64,000 bases of DNA from Terriglobia bacterium (GTDB lineage Bacteria > Acidobacteriota > Terriglobia > Terriglobales > Acidobacteriaceae), in the NCBI GenBank assembly GCA_021324365.1, contig JAJPJE010000045.1, positions 1-64,000 on the forward strand, read 5' to 3'. The first letter of the stretch is position 1. Each line of letters starts with the position of its first letter. Shown here piece by piece: positions 1-9,191 of this stretch. Both the position numbers and the translations under genes were made by a program. A model generated the notes under the pieces. It ran no database searches, was not told the DNA's origin, and saw nothing but the letters and a program-made list of their open reading frames with translations.

Positions 1-975
1 CACATGCAGGAACTGATCAAGCGCAACAACGTGTATATCGCGCAGCCACCGCTGTATTCGATCCGTAAAGGCAAGTCGCAGCAGTACATCAAGAATGACG
101 CTGAGTTCGTGAAAGTGATGGTGAAGCGCGCGTCCGAAGGACTGGTGGTGCGCTACGGCGAAGGCGCGGCCAAGCTGGAAGGCACGCAACTGGCGAAGTT
201 CATGACGACGCTGAACGAGTACATCGGCTTCTACGATAAGGTGGCAAAGCGTCTTCGGGACGACAAAGTTGCTGACCTGCTGCCTCGTATCGACCTCGCC
301 AAGCGTGCGGATTTCGAGGGCGAAAAGAAGAGCGAGCCGAAGAAGATTGCGCAGCTGCAGAAAGAGCTGCAGAAGGTGGCCAAGGAGCGCGATTTCAAGA
401 AAGTGGAATCGCGTTTTGAAGAAGAGCACAACCTGTGGGAAGTCGCATTCGTGAATTCGCAGGGTGCCGAGCATGTGATCGGCTGGGAACTGGCCAGCTC
501 ACCCGAGTACCGGCAGATGCTCTCGAAGTACAAGCAGATCGAGCCGTTCATGCAGCCTCCGTTCGTCATTGAGCCGAAACAGCGCGAGGACTCGAAGTCC
601 GACCGGGCCGAACTCAGTGACGATGAGCAGGCCACACTCGACAAGGCCGAGAAGAAAGCTCCCAAAGCGGCGCCCCGTCGCAAGCACGAGATGGCGGCAG
701 TCGAAAAGCAGAGTGCTCGTGAACTTTTCGAATTCGTGATCAACGAAGGCCGGAAGGACTACACAGTGCAGCGCTACAAAGGTCTGGGCGAGATGAGCGC
801 CAGCCAACTCTGGGAAACGACCATGGATCCCGAGCGGCGGACTTTGTTATCTGTCAAACTCGAAGACATCGCGGAATGCGAGACTATCTTTTCAACGCTG
901 ATGGGCGAAGACGTCGAGTCGCGCCGCAAATTCATCGAAGACAATGCGCTGGATGTGAAGAACCTGGATATTTAG
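1..975 (+). CDS. gyrB: DNA gyrase subunit B, C-terminal part (5' truncated by window)
   Basis: The frame is open from the first base, so the gene begins upstream of the window. The 324 visible residues start just after the TOPRIM core and end with the GyrB tail, including [20 protein letters not shown] near residues 260-280, the hallmark C-terminal stretch that contacts GyrA. GyrB is the ATPase subunit of the enzyme that introduces negative supercoils into DNA. The section between the TOPRIM remnant and the tail is long, charged and Lys/Glu-rich (about residues 95-240), as in many Gram-negative GyrB proteins. ParE is the main alternative, but the tail and the insert favour GyrB. A hairpin with a T run follows the stop codon. 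Confidence 0.95.
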   Translation, partial: HMQELIKRNNVYIAQPPLYSIRKGKSQQYIKNDAEFVKVMVKRASEGLVVRYGEGAAKLEGTQLAKFMTTLNEYIGFYDKVAKRLRDDKVADLLPRIDLAKRADFEGEKKSEPKKIAQLQKELQKVAKERDFKKVESRFEEEHNLWEVAFVNSQGAEHVIGWELASSPEYRQMLSKYKQIEPFMQPPFVIEPKQREDSKSDRAELSDDEQATLDKAEKKAPKAAPRRKHEMAAVEKQSARELFEFVINEGRKDYTVQRYKGLGEMSASQLWETTMDPERRTLLSVKLEDIAECETIFSTLMGEDVESRRKFIEDNALDVKNLDI

Positions 976-998
976 GACTTCCGAAAACCGAGAGAATC

Positions 999-1031
999 GC
1001 GGCGCGAATAGTCCTGTGCCGCTTTTCTTTT
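999..1031 (+). terminator. Rho-independent terminator after gyrB
   Basis: GCGGCGC (999-1005) pairs with GTGCCGC (1016-1022), seven base pairs counting one G-U, around a 10-base loop, followed at once by TTTTCTTTT. It lies 24 bases after the gyrB stop codon. Confidence 0.7.
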
Positions 1032-1131
1032 GCTCCTGCGCAGCCTCGCCAGATATTCAGGCCGGATGTTAGAGGACGGCGTTGGATTTCGGTTTTACCG
1101 GTGAAACTCCAATCATTACGCCCCAGACGAG

Positions 1132-1413
1132 CTAAATCTGCGGCATAAATAGCGCGGAGCCGTCCACGTGAAAGAACGATAGGATGAATGCAGGGACTAA
1201 GGCCTGTATCCAAAGCACGAAGACCAAACCGAAGAAAACGACGACTGCTTTCTCGCATTTTTCGATCATTGCTGGCTTACTTGAGTAACTTGGCTTACTG
1301 ACTGGTTCGCTCCATTGCGATTCCGTCGCAGCTGTCACTTCGCGATAAGTGTGCGCGATTGTATACTCCGCGGGAACGTGCGGCTTGTGCTCAGGTGTGA
1401 GGCTTTTGGTCAA
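1132..1413 (-). CDS. Possible small single-pass membrane protein (weak)
   Basis: This 93-residue frame has a polar N-terminus and one convincing hydrophobic stretch around residues 55-80 (AVVVFFGLVFVLWIQALVPA), which could be a membrane anchor. Its start would be TTG and I see no ribosome binding site in front of it. I recognise no family. It is the only candidate gene in the roughly 450 bases between the gyrB terminator (1031) and the next gene (1486). The rest of that gap shows nothing I can name. It may be a chance frame. Confidence 0.3.
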   Translation of the reverse strand: MTKSLTPEHKPHVPAEYTIAHTYREVTAATESQWSEPVSKPSYSSKPAMIEKCEKAVVVFFGLVFVLWIQALVPAFILSFFHVDGSALFMPQI

Positions 1414-1485
1414 AAAATCAAAAGATGAATAGTGAGCGGGTACTTAGCAAATCTCCCTGCTCTGTGCCTGTGGGAGAGCATTCCT

Positions 1486-3357
1486 ATGAAGCTTCTATAC
1501 GGCGTCAACCGTGCACCTGAATCTTTTTGCTCCTGCATGAAAATTCGGGCGAGCCGACCAGCAATTTGTCGACCATTGCTTGTACTACTTCTCATGGTTG
1601 TTGCTCTCCTGGGAAGCAATGGGTTGGCGCAGCAACAGTCGAGCATCGTGGGCGATTATGCCGGAACGCTTGGGCCACTGCATCTGAAGCTGCACATCAC
1701 CAGCAAGCCGGACGGCGGACTTGCGGGTACGCTGGACAGCGTGGATCAAAACGCACTCGGATTACCTTGTGAAGACTTCCACCTCGATGGCAACGCTCTC
1801 GCTTTTCGTGTTCCCAGCGTGCAGGGGAGATGGAAAGGTACTGTGACCAACGGCGGAAGCGTCTTGAACGGCACGTGGACGCAGGGCAGCGAAATGCCGC
1901 TCACATTCATCCGCGAGAATGCGAGTGCATCGAAGCGCTCCGCAGTAGATGGAGTGTGGCTCGGTGCGTTAAAGGCCGGCCCGCAAACGCTCAGAATCCA
2001 GCTGCGGATCCAGAGCGACAGCGCGGGTAAGCAAATGTGCTTCCTCGACAGTCTCGATCAGGGCGCGATGGGCTTAGGTTGCGACAATATCAAATTCGAA
2101 GGACAGAAGTTCTCGTTTGATGTTCCCGCGGTAAAAGGACACTGGGAAGGCATGCTGTCGCCGGACGGAAAGAATCTCCAGGGCACCTGGAATCAGGGCA
2201 TGCCTATGCCGCTCAATTTCGAATGGCAGTCGGTAGCAGTGACGGTCAAGCCGCCGAGTGTTGATCCTGCGATGGCTCCCGTGAAGGCGGACGACCTTCA
2301 GTCGGTACTCGACCGTGATCTTGCCGAGTCTTTGAAGAGCGGCGCGCTGGCACCGGGAACCGATACGGGCGTTGCGATTGGCGTTATCGATCATGGCGTC
2401 AAGAAGGTGATGACGTACGGCGCAGCCAAGCCGGAGTCGATCTTTGAAATTGGCTCGATCACGAAGACGTTTACCGGCCTGATTCTGGCGCAGATGGTAG
2501 CGCAAGGAACCGTTAGGCTGGACGAGCCGGTTCGCGAGTTACTGCCGCCCGGCACCGTCAGTAAGCCGGATGGGAGCGAGATTACGCTGCTTGATTTGGC
2601 GACGCAGCATTCCGGATTGCCGCGCATGCCAGACAATTTCAATCCCGCAGATCCGCAGAACCCATATGCGGATTACCATCCCGCCAATCTGTATGCGTAC
2701 CTCGCGAAACGCGGAGTTGGGAAGCCCGCGAATCCTGAGTTCCTGTACAGCAATCTCGGTTTCGGATTACTCGGACAGGCGCTCTCGGTTCGCGCCGGAA
2801 TGTCGTATAGCGATCTTCTTCACAAGGAGATCACCGGCCCGCTCGGAATGGTTGATACCGTTGTTGTACTCTCTCCCGATCAACAGAAGCGATTCCTCGC
2901 GGGACATACGGCAGCACATCAACCGGCACATGCCTGGGATCTCGATGCGTTTGCCGGAGCCGGAGCGATCCGTTCCACCGTGAGCGATATGTTGACCTAC
3001 ATGGAGGCGAATCTCCATCCCGAGAAGGCGGTGAGTTCCAATGCGCGACACTACGCCGGCGCGAAGACGCTCTCCGCAGCGCTAGTGCAGTCGCACGAAC
3101 TGAGAGCCGATGAGGTGCCAGGCGTAAGAATCGCGCTGGCCTGGGCGTATATCACGGACACGGGTAGCTATTGGCATAACGGAGCCACAGGTGGCTACAG
3201 CAGCTTCGCGCTGTTCGATCCCAGGGCTGACTACGGAGTCGTCGTGTTGGTGAACATGTCACTCGGCGCAAAAGGCAGTTTCGCGGAACTGATTGGTCAG
3301 CATATTGTCCAAAGGTTGACCGGCAAACCAGCAATCTCGCTGAACAACTGGCAGTAG
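1486..3357 (+). CDS. Secreted beta-lactamase-family serine hydrolase with duplicated N-terminal domain
   Basis: I chose ATG 1486 because GGGAGAG sits about seven bases upstream. A GTG at 1432 would add 18 residues of non-signal sequence. The product has 623 residues. A hydrophobic signal peptide lies near residues 30-48, followed by two homologous beta-rich repeats of about 100 residues, each ending in a GTW.QG...PL.F pattern. After these comes a class C beta-lactamase/penicillin-binding fold with the catalytic triad motifs S324-I-T-K327, Y421-S-N and H564-N-G. Such proteins are periplasmic esterases, D-aminopeptidases or carboxypeptidases, and the substrate cannot be read from sequence. The duplicated N-terminal domains may bind lipid or glycan, which is inference. 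It appears monocistronic. Confidence 0.85.
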   Translation: MKLLYGVNRAPESFCSCMKIRASRPAICRPLLVLLLMVVALLGSNGLAQQQSSIVGDYAGTLGPLHLKLHITSKPDGGLAGTLDSVDQNALGLPCEDFHLDGNALAFRVPSVQGRWKGTVTNGGSVLNGTWTQGSEMPLTFIRENASASKRSAVDGVWLGALKAGPQTLRIQLRIQSDSAGKQMCFLDSLDQGAMGLGCDNIKFEGQKFSFDVPAVKGHWEGMLSPDGKNLQGTWNQGMPMPLNFEWQSVAVTVKPPSVDPAMAPVKADDLQSVLDRDLAESLKSGALAPGTDTGVAIGVIDHGVKKVMTYGAAKPESIFEIGSITKTFTGLILAQMVAQGTVRLDEPVRELLPPGTVSKPDGSEITLLDLATQHSGLPRMPDNFNPADPQNPYADYHPANLYAYLAKRGVGKPANPEFLYSNLGFGLLGQALSVRAGMSYSDLLHKEITGPLGMVDTVVVLSPDQQKRFLAGHTAAHQPAHAWDLDAFAGAGAIRSTVSDMLTYMEANLHPEKAVSSNARHYAGAKTLSAALVQSHELRADEVPGVRIALAWAYITDTGSYWHNGATGGYSSFALFDPRADYGVVVLVNMSLGAKGSFAELIGQHIVQRLTGKPAISLNNWQ

Positions 3358-3448
3358 TCCGCCTGGTTACGGCGGGGCCATTCAAAGCAGGATTTCGAAG
3401 CCATTCCAGGAAGCGCCAACGCTGCGGGCGGATTCGCTTGCCGATGGT

Positions 3449-3468
3449 AATGATAATTCGTTATCATT
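3449..3468. promoter_or_regulatory. Fur/Zur-type operator (perfect inverted repeat)
   Basis: AATGATAA-TTCG-TTATCATT is a perfect 8-bp inverted repeat with a 4-base spacer, 38 bases before the ATG of the Fur-family gene. It resembles TGATAAT...ATTATCA boxes bound by Fur and Zur proteins. Its position suggests that the regulator represses its own operon. Confidence 0.75.
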
Positions 3469-3506
3469 GTAAGCATGCTGGACGTACTCGTCCGAGTGGG
3501 AATCTG

Positions 3507-3941
3507 ATGGAGCTGCGCAACACACGACAAAAGCAGGCGATCCGGGAAGCTTTTTCGGAGGCGGCCCGGCCTCTTTCACCGGAAGAAGCGCTTGCGTACG
3601 CGCAGGCACATTACAAACGGCTCGGCATTGCAACTATGTACCGGAACATCAAGGCGCTGGTGGAGGATGGCTGGCTGCTTCCCGTTGAGGTGCCGGGCCG
3701 GTCGACGCGTTACGAAGTGGCCGGGAAACGTCATCATCATCACTTCCATTGCAAAGGTTGCGACAAGGTTTTTGAAGTCGAGGGATGCGTTGCCTCGAGC
3801 AAGCCGAGGTTACCGAGAGGCTTCCGATCGACCTCGCACGAGTTCTATTTGTTCGGGCTCTGCTCCGGCTGTTCTGCACGAAATAAGCAGCACTCGAAAA
3901 TATCGGACCACGGCGGTCGCGGGGAGACTTCCGTATGTTGA
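3507..3941 (+). CDS. zur: Fur-family transcriptional regulator, probably Zur
   Basis: The 144-residue protein starts at ATG 3507, which places the upstream palindrome outside the gene. The N-terminal winged helix includes TRQKQAIREAF and the recognition-helix region GIATMYRNIKALVEDG. The C-terminal half has a His cluster (HHHHFHC) and two Cys pairs (C-K-G-C and C-S-G-C), the structural zinc site and metal sensor of the family. The next two genes encode a zinc/manganese-type ABC transporter and overlap in a chain, so a zinc sensor (Zur) is more likely than Fur, Mur or PerR. Binding metal would let it dimerise on the 3449-3468 box and shut the operon. Confidence 0.82.
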   Translation: MELRNTRQKQAIREAFSEAARPLSPEEALAYAQAHYKRLGIATMYRNIKALVEDGWLLPVEVPGRSTRYEVAGKRHHHHFHCKGCDKVFEVEGCVASSKPRLPRGFRSTSHEFYLFGLCSGCSARNKQHSKISDHGGRGETSVC

Positions 3942-4666
3942 GTGCGCCACAGAGTCCACTGCTTTCGGTTCACAACCTGAGCGTCGGGTTTGGAAATCGC
4001 AGCGTAATCCGCGATCTCAGTTTTGAAGTAGCGGCCCGCGAGAACCTGGCGATCATCGGCCCGAACGGCGCGGGAAAGACCGTGCTGCTTCGTGCGTTAC
4101 TGAACCTCGTGCCGTATCAGGGCGCGATCCGATGGGCGCAAGGAGTGCGGCTGGGCTACGTTCCGCAGAGTATTGCCGCGGACCGTCGCTTGCCGCTGCA
4201 CGTCAGAGATCTGCTCAAGGCTAAAGCGGACATCCTGAAGCTGCCTGCATCGTCTATTGGTGAAGCGGTTCGCATTGTGAACCTGGCGCCGGAGCTGTTG
4301 GACACAAGAGTGGGAGTCCTCTCGGGCGGACAGTTCCAGAAGGTTCTGATCACGTTTGCGCTGCTGGGCAATCCTAATGTGCTTCTCGTGGATGAGCCGA
4401 CGGCAAGCCTGGACGAACTTGCTCAGGAGCATATTTATGAGTTGTTAGAGCGATTGCGGCTCGAGCGCGGCTTGACGGTGCTGCTGGTATCGCACGATCT
4501 CAGTGTCGTCTACCAGTTCGCCACCAAGGTCTTATGCCTGGGAAGCGGAACCCCATGTTACGGGCCGCCGCGCGACATTCTGACTCCGCAAACTCTCGCT
4601 GCGGTATATTCCGCAGTGCCGAAGTTCTATCACCACGTGCACGATTCTGGTGCTCATCGTGACTAG
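3935..4666 (+). CDS. znuC: Zinc ABC transporter ATP-binding protein
   Basis: The 243-residue ABC ATPase has Walker A GPNGAGKT (42-49), the signature LSGGQ (129-133), Walker B VLLVDEP (149-155) and the switch His in LLVSHDLSVV. Its start ATGTTGA overlaps the stop of the regulator by seven bases, pointing to translational coupling. It resembles ZnuC/MntB-type subunits that power uptake of zinc or manganese with an ABC-3 permease, encoded next. Residues near the C-terminus (FYHHVHDSGAH) are His-rich, as is common in this group. No periplasmic binding protein (ZnuA) is present nearby. Metal specificity is inferred from the context of the regulator. Confidence 0.87.
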   Translation: MLSAPQSPLLSVHNLSVGFGNRSVIRDLSFEVAARENLAIIGPNGAGKTVLLRALLNLVPYQGAIRWAQGVRLGYVPQSIAADRRLPLHVRDLLKAKADILKLPASSIGEAVRIVNLAPELLDTRVGVLSGGQFQKVLITFALLGNPNVLLVDEPTASLDELAQEHIYELLERLRLERGLTVLLVSHDLSVVYQFATKVLCLGSGTPCYGPPRDILTPQTLAAVYSAVPKFYHHVHDSGAHRD

Positions 4667-5435
4667 CGCGGGCGAGGTGTACGGAATTATTCTCGCGCTG
4701 TTGTTTGCGGTAGCGGCTGGATTGGTGGGGAGCTTCGCCCTGATGAAGCGGATGCTTCTGGCCAGCGATGTGATCTCGCACGTTGCTCTGCCGGGCATCG
4801 GTCTGGCCCTGCTGTTCGGTTTCAACCCATTGCTTGGTGGCGCCGCGACATTGTTCTTAGGCACATTCTTAATTTGGCAGCTGCAGAAAAAAACGGGACT
4901 TGCGACCGAGGCGATGATCGGCGTGGTATTTGCCGGCTCGCTTGCGATTGGCGCTGCGCTGACGCCGGAAGAAGATCTGGTCGAGGCGCTGTTCGGCCGT
5001 TTTCAGACGCTTTCGTTGTTCGCATTTCTGCTCGGGGTTGCGGCCGTTGCTCTGATCATCTTCGTCATTCTCCGATATAAACAGCAGTTGCTCCTGGGAC
5101 TTTTTTCGGCAGAGCTGGCTGCGGCGACATCGGTCCGCCTGAACCGGCTTGATCTGTTCTTTCTTCTGACCTTCAGCCTGACGGTGCTGGTGGGATTGCG
5201 CTTCATGGGAGCCCTGCTCGCGGGAGCGCTGGTCATTATTCCCGCGACAACCGGCCGACGGCTGACCAGCGACGTTACTCATTTCCTCATGGTCTCTTGC
5301 GGCGCGAGTGTGCTGGCAACGGGTCTTGGATTTCTGGTGAATCGCACGTTATTGCCGCACGCGAGTCTGGGACCGATTGTGGTGATCATTTCTGCGGTGC
5401 TGTTTGCGCTGAGCCTGCTGTACAGAGCATCCTGA
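4650..5435 (+). CDS. znuB: Zinc ABC transporter permease (ABC-3 family)
   Basis: The 261-residue, very hydrophobic protein has about seven to eight membrane spans and the ABC-3 hallmarks LMKRMLLASDVISHVALPGIG near the N-terminus and LRFMGALLAGALVIIPA around residues 180-200. These are typical of ZnuB/TroC/MntC permeases. The start is GTG 4650 or GTG 4659, and both overlap the znuC stop, so the frames are coupled. It forms the membrane channel for the ATPase encoded upstream. With no adjacent ZnuA-type lipoprotein, the binding protein must be encoded elsewhere. Confidence 0.87.
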   Translation: MLIVTSAGEVYGIILALLFAVAAGLVGSFALMKRMLLASDVISHVALPGIGLALLFGFNPLLGGAATLFLGTFLIWQLQKKTGLATEAMIGVVFAGSLAIGAALTPEEDLVEALFGRFQTLSLFAFLLGVAAVALIIFVILRYKQQLLLGLFSAELAAATSVRLNRLDLFFLLTFSLTVLVGLRFMGALLAGALVIIPATTGRRLTSDVTHFLMVSCGASVLATGLGFLVNRTLLPHASLGPIVVIISAVLFALSLLYRAS

Positions 5436-5580
5436 ACGTGGTGCTTAGTCTCGGCCCTACTCCTGTCTCCGACAGTAACTTACGCTCGTAACCTCCGCCT
5501 TCTGCTGCAAGTCATGCTTCCTGCCACGTTCTCTGGTCAGACCGCCAGCTCCCCCTGCAGGTCTCGTAGAGGAGAACGAA

Positions 5581-7086
5581 ATGAAGGGGATCTTTCTATC
5601 TGCAGCTTTGCTTTGTGCAGTGTTTTTCACAACCGGAGTAGTGGCCGAGAATCCGGCCACCTCGCAGCCGGCGGCCCTCACCATCTACAACGGCAATTTC
5701 GCGCTGGTGCGCCAATACATTCCGCTGGAGCTAACCTCCGCGGTTAGCAACGTCAGCTTCACTGAGGTCTCGTCGCATCTGGAGCCGGATTCGGTGATTC
5801 TGCGCGATCCCAGCGGACAACGCTCGTTGCAGGTGCTGGAGCAGAATTATCGTGCCGACCCCGTCTCGCAGGAGCTGCTGCTCTCGTTATACGAAGGCAA
5901 GACAATCGATTTCCTTGTAAGTCCCGCCGGATCTCCGCAGCAAATCGTTAAAGGCAAGATCATCCGCAGCGGTTACGTGCCGTCGATGGTGCGCTATGGC
6001 CAGTATCAGGCACCGGCATATTCGCAGCCCATCATTGAAGTAGACGGCGTGCTGCGCTTCGGATTACCGGGTCAGCCCCTGTTTCCAGCGCTGACCGCCG
6101 ACACCATCCTGAAGCCCACGCTGAACTGGCAGCTTCGAACCGACAAGCCCGGACGATTCGACGCCGAGCTGGCATACATCACCAGCGGCATGACATGGCA
6201 GGCCGACTACAACCTGATAGCTCCAGAGAAGGGTGATGTAATGGACCTGGTGGGCTGGGTGACGATAACCAACACCAGCGGACGCAGCTTTGAAAACGCC
6301 CGCATCAAACTTCTTGCGGGTGATGTCAACAAGGTCGAGAACTCCAACGAGCTTGCGATAGCTGGCAGGGCGATGAAAGAGATGCTGGCTGCCGACGCCC
6401 CCGCTCCAGCGGTTACCGAGCACACCTTCGACGAATTCCACATGTATACACTGCAGCGACCGGCGACGCTCCACGACCAGGAGACCAAGCAAGTCGAATT
6501 CGTGCGCGCGATGAATGTTGCCTCGAAGCGCCTATATGTTTATGACGGTGCGTCTGTCAATTGGAATCAGTACCGCTACTGGCAGCCTGAGCAGATTCGC
6601 AGCGATCGTGATTTCGGCACGCAGTGTAATAAAAAAGTCTGGGTCATGCAGAAGTTCGTCAATTCCGCGAAGAACGGGCTTGGCATGCCGCTCCCCAAGG
6701 GGAAGCTGCGCTTTTATCGACGCGATACCGACGGTCATTTGGAATTCACGGGCGAGAGCATGATCGATCACACCCCAAAAGATGAAACCGTGCGCGTCTA
6801 CACGGGAAACGCATTTGACCTTACGGGCGAACGGAAGCGCACCGATTTCAGCATCGACACGCGGAACAACTGGATCAACGAATCGTTCGAAATCCGTGTG
6901 CGCAATCACAAGACAGAACCGGTGAACGTCATCATTGCCGAACGACTCTACCGCGGACTCAGTTGGAAGATCACTGACGAATCGCAGGCCCATACCAAGA
7001 CCGATTCGCAGAAAATGGAATTTTACGTCACTGTGCAGCCGGAGGGAGAGCAGGTGGTGACCTACACGGTGCACTACACGTGGTAA
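5581..7086 (+). CDS. Secreted DUF4139 domain protein
   Basis: The 501-residue protein follows a strong AGAGGAG ribosome site. A signal peptide covers about residues 1-22 (LSAALLCAVFFTTGVVA). The mature protein starts with a short beta-rich domain (LTIYNGNFALVRQYIPLEL) and continues into a DUF4139-like domain with ITSGMTWQADYNLI in the middle and repeated beta strands to the end (EQVVTYTVHYTW). Proteins of this family are exported and of unknown function. It has its own upstream region of about 145 bases and is followed by a hairpin, so it is probably transcribed alone. Confidence 0.78.
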   Translation: MKGIFLSAALLCAVFFTTGVVAENPATSQPAALTIYNGNFALVRQYIPLELTSAVSNVSFTEVSSHLEPDSVILRDPSGQRSLQVLEQNYRADPVSQELLLSLYEGKTIDFLVSPAGSPQQIVKGKIIRSGYVPSMVRYGQYQAPAYSQPIIEVDGVLRFGLPGQPLFPALTADTILKPTLNWQLRTDKPGRFDAELAYITSGMTWQADYNLIAPEKGDVMDLVGWVTITNTSGRSFENARIKLLAGDVNKVENSNELAIAGRAMKEMLAADAPAPAVTEHTFDEFHMYTLQRPATLHDQETKQVEFVRAMNVASKRLYVYDGASVNWNQYRYWQPEQIRSDRDFGTQCNKKVWVMQKFVNSAKNGLGMPLPKGKLRFYRRDTDGHLEFTGESMIDHTPKDETVRVYTGNAFDLTGERKRTDFSIDTRNNWINESFEIRVRNHKTEPVNVIIAERLYRGLSWKITDESQAHTKTDSQKMEFYVTVQPEGEQVVTYTVHYTW

Positions 7087-7099
7087 TGCATATTCCGCA

Positions 7100-7134
7100 A
7101 TCCCACATCTGCCCCACGAAGGCAGATGTGGGAT
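7100..7134. repeat. Strong 14-bp hairpin between DUF4139 gene and mbfA
   Basis: ATCCCACATCTGCC (7100-7113) and GGCAGATGTGGGAT (7121-7134) are perfectly complementary around a 7-base loop. No T run follows, so it is either a bidirectional transcript end or a copy of an intergenic palindrome family. Similar TGGGGCAC-type hairpins lie at 36989, 37608 and 53776. Confidence 0.75.
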
Positions 7135-7178
7135 AGCAATTCATACCGTTCGAATATTGTCTCTGCTAATCTCTCCGC

Positions 7179-8135
7179 ATGCGGAACTTCGATACCCTCA
7201 CTGAGCGCGAGGTGATCGCGCTCGCCATTTCTCTCGAAGAAGAAGACGAACGTACCTACGCCGATTACGCCGAAGGATTACACCAGAATTTTCCTGCTTC
7301 GGCGGCAGTCTTCGATGGCATGCGCCAGGAAGAGATCGGCCATCGCCAGCGCCTGATGAAGCTTTACAAGGAAAAGTATGGTGATCATATTCCCTTCATT
7401 CGCCGTCAGGACGTGAAAGGTTTTGTCGAGCGCAGCTCGGTTTGGATGCGTGGGCCGCTGCGCCTTGAGGCAGTCCGTAAGCAAGCTGCCGCTATGGAAA
7501 TCGAGAGCCGCCGTTTTTACGAACGCGCGGCTATGCGGACGCAGGATGTCAATCTACGGCGCCTGTTTGATGATCTTGCTCAGGAAGAGCGAGGTCATGA
7601 GGATCGCGCCGAGGAGTTGGAAAAAGAGAAATTGAGCGGTGGTGCACGGGAACAGGAAGCAGAAGCCAGCCGCCGCCTGTTTGTGCTGCAGATCGTTCAG
7701 CCCGGGCTTGCCGGATTGATGGATGGATCGGTCTCGACGCTTGCTCCTGTTTTCGCGGCAGCGTTCGCGACACACAAGCCGTGGGATGCGTTTGTCGTCG
7801 GACTTGCGGCATCCATTGGAGCCGGCATCAGCATGGGGTTCGCCGAAGCGCTTTCCGATGACGGCAGCCTCACCGGACGAGGTCATCCCTGGGTACGTGG
7901 GGCCATCTGCGGACTCATGACGGCTCTTGGAGGCATCGGGCACACACTACCATTCTTGATACCCGACTTCCGTGCTGCACTGACAGCGGCCGCCGTTGTT
8001 GTCATCGTTGAGCTGGGAGTCATCTCGTGGATTCGCCATCGCTACATGGAGACGCCCGCCTGGTCGGCGGCTTTGCAGGTTGGACTCGGCGGAGTGCTGG
8101 TGTTTGCAACGGGAGTGCTGATCGGAAGCTCGTAG
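7179..8135 (+). CDS. mbfA: Membrane-bound ferritin-like/VIT1 fusion (MbfA type)
   Basis: This 318-residue fusion has an N-terminal rubrerythrin/erythrin domain (residues 1-165) with the di-iron ligand pattern [30 protein letters not shown] and [11 protein letters not shown]. It is followed by a VIT1/CCC1-type membrane domain (about 170-318) with [19 protein letters not shown] and [16 protein letters not shown]. In Bradyrhizobium and Agrobacterium, MbfA exports iron from the cytoplasm and protects against iron and peroxide stress. The same role is inferred here. ATG 7179 has no clear ribosome site. The gene is convergent with a CPBP protease gene. The length matches the family. Confidence 0.88.
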   Translation: MRNFDTLTEREVIALAISLEEEDERTYADYAEGLHQNFPASAAVFDGMRQEEIGHRQRLMKLYKEKYGDHIPFIRRQDVKGFVERSSVWMRGPLRLEAVRKQAAAMEIESRRFYERAAMRTQDVNLRRLFDDLAQEERGHEDRAEELEKEKLSGGAREQEAEASRRLFVLQIVQPGLAGLMDGSVSTLAPVFAAAFATHKPWDAFVVGLAASIGAGISMGFAEALSDDGSLTGRGHPWVRGAICGLMTALGGIGHTLPFLIPDFRAALTAAAVVVIVELGVISWIRHRYMETPAWSAALQVGLGGVLVFATGVLIGSS

Positions 8136-8198
8136 AAGTTGGTGAAATGCGCGCCAGCCGCCAAAGCGAACGCGGCGGACTCGGGGCCGAAGCGGCCT

Positions 8199-9128
8199 TT
8201 ACTGCGGGTTCCACAGCCGCTTCGGATAAAGCAGGTGAGTGAGGAGCGCGATTGCGACGATCGCGACGAAGACGAATACGCTGCCTTCCGGTCCCACGCT
8301 CCCGCCGGTGATCCATTTCGACCCGTTGAAATGCGGGTTGAAGAGTGTCCCCACGTTCCTGGTTCCGCTATCCGGCACGCCGTAAAAGAAACTTTCTGCC
8401 CAGTCCCATGCGGCATGTACGCCTACCGCGAACCATAGACTTCCACTTCGCCAGAGAGTGAACACGAAGACCAGGGCGACGCAGGCTGCTGCCAGCGCAC
8501 CGATCCAATCCTCACCAAGATTATGCAGGTGGATGGCGCCGAATCCTGCAGAGAGCAGGATCGCGGCCGGCCAGAAGCCAATTCCTTTCGACAGCGTGTA
8601 TTGCGAGTATCCGCGAAACAAGAATTCTTCTGTGATACCCACGAGGAGGAACATCACGCCCCAGAGCGACGCGTAACGCGCAATGGCCCCGCCGTGCAGC
8701 GCCACTCCGCCAAGAGAGAACCCGTGCGACCAGTGCATCAGGAGTAGAAGCAAGCTCAAGGCTGCAAATCCCACTGCGCATCCCAAGGCGAAGCGCCCTA
8801 GATTTCTCCCCCGAAATGGCAGACCGTAAACGCCCCATGGTCGCTTCTCAAGAATCGCCGCGACCACGGCGGGCACGACGGCCGCAAACAACAGGATTGT
8901 TTCGCCCGCGATTACAGTTCCCGGAGTTCCTGGCTTTGATTCCCCCCGGTGCAAGAACCTGCCAAAGGTGCTGATCGAAAGCCATGCGAGCAGAAATACA
9001 GCCGCGGCGTACAGAAGAAATCGCCAGCCGGATCGAAGGCCATTGTCGCCGATGAAGATGCTTATGATCAGTGGCTGCTGCCCGTGTCGCGGAGGAGGGG
9101 GCGTACTCTTCAGTTCAGCTTCGTTCAT
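8199..9128 (-). CDS. CPBP family intramembrane metalloprotease
   Basis: The 309-residue protein has about eight hydrophobic segments and the three CAAX-protease/bacteriocin-processing motifs: E167-E168-F-L-F-R172, F-G-A-I-H200 and HAAWD near residue 239. The Glu and His residues form the presumed metal site within the membrane. Bacterial members act in prenyl-protein-like processing, bacteriocin self-immunity or regulated proteolysis, and the substrate here is unknown. The gene lies 63 bases upstream of the APC permease stop on the same strand. They may share a transcript, but no functional link is evident. Confidence 0.85.
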   Translation of the reverse strand: MNEAELKSTPPPPRHGQQPLIISIFIGDNGLRSGWRFLLYAAAVFLLAWLSISTFGRFLHRGESKPGTPGTVIAGETILLFAAVVPAVVAAILEKRPWGVYGLPFRGRNLGRFALGCAVGFAALSLLLLLMHWSHGFSLGGVALHGGAIARYASLWGVMFLLVGITEEFLFRGYSQYTLSKGIGFWPAAILLSAGFGAIHLHNLGEDWIGALAAACVALVFVFTLWRSGSLWFAVGVHAAWDWAESFFYGVPDSGTRNVGTLFNPHFNGSKWITGGSVGPEGSVFVFVAIVAIALLTHLLYPKRLWNPQ

Positions 9129-9191
9129 CGATGTCCTTGGTTATTGGAAGACGCGTATGGCTCCTGAGTGGGCCTCCTTTGATTTTGGAGG

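Noticed and set aside
1410-1646. A 78-residue minus-strand frame overlapping the start of the serine hydrolase
   Set aside because: It overlaps the signal peptide region of a strong gene and has Arg/Cys-rich shadow composition.
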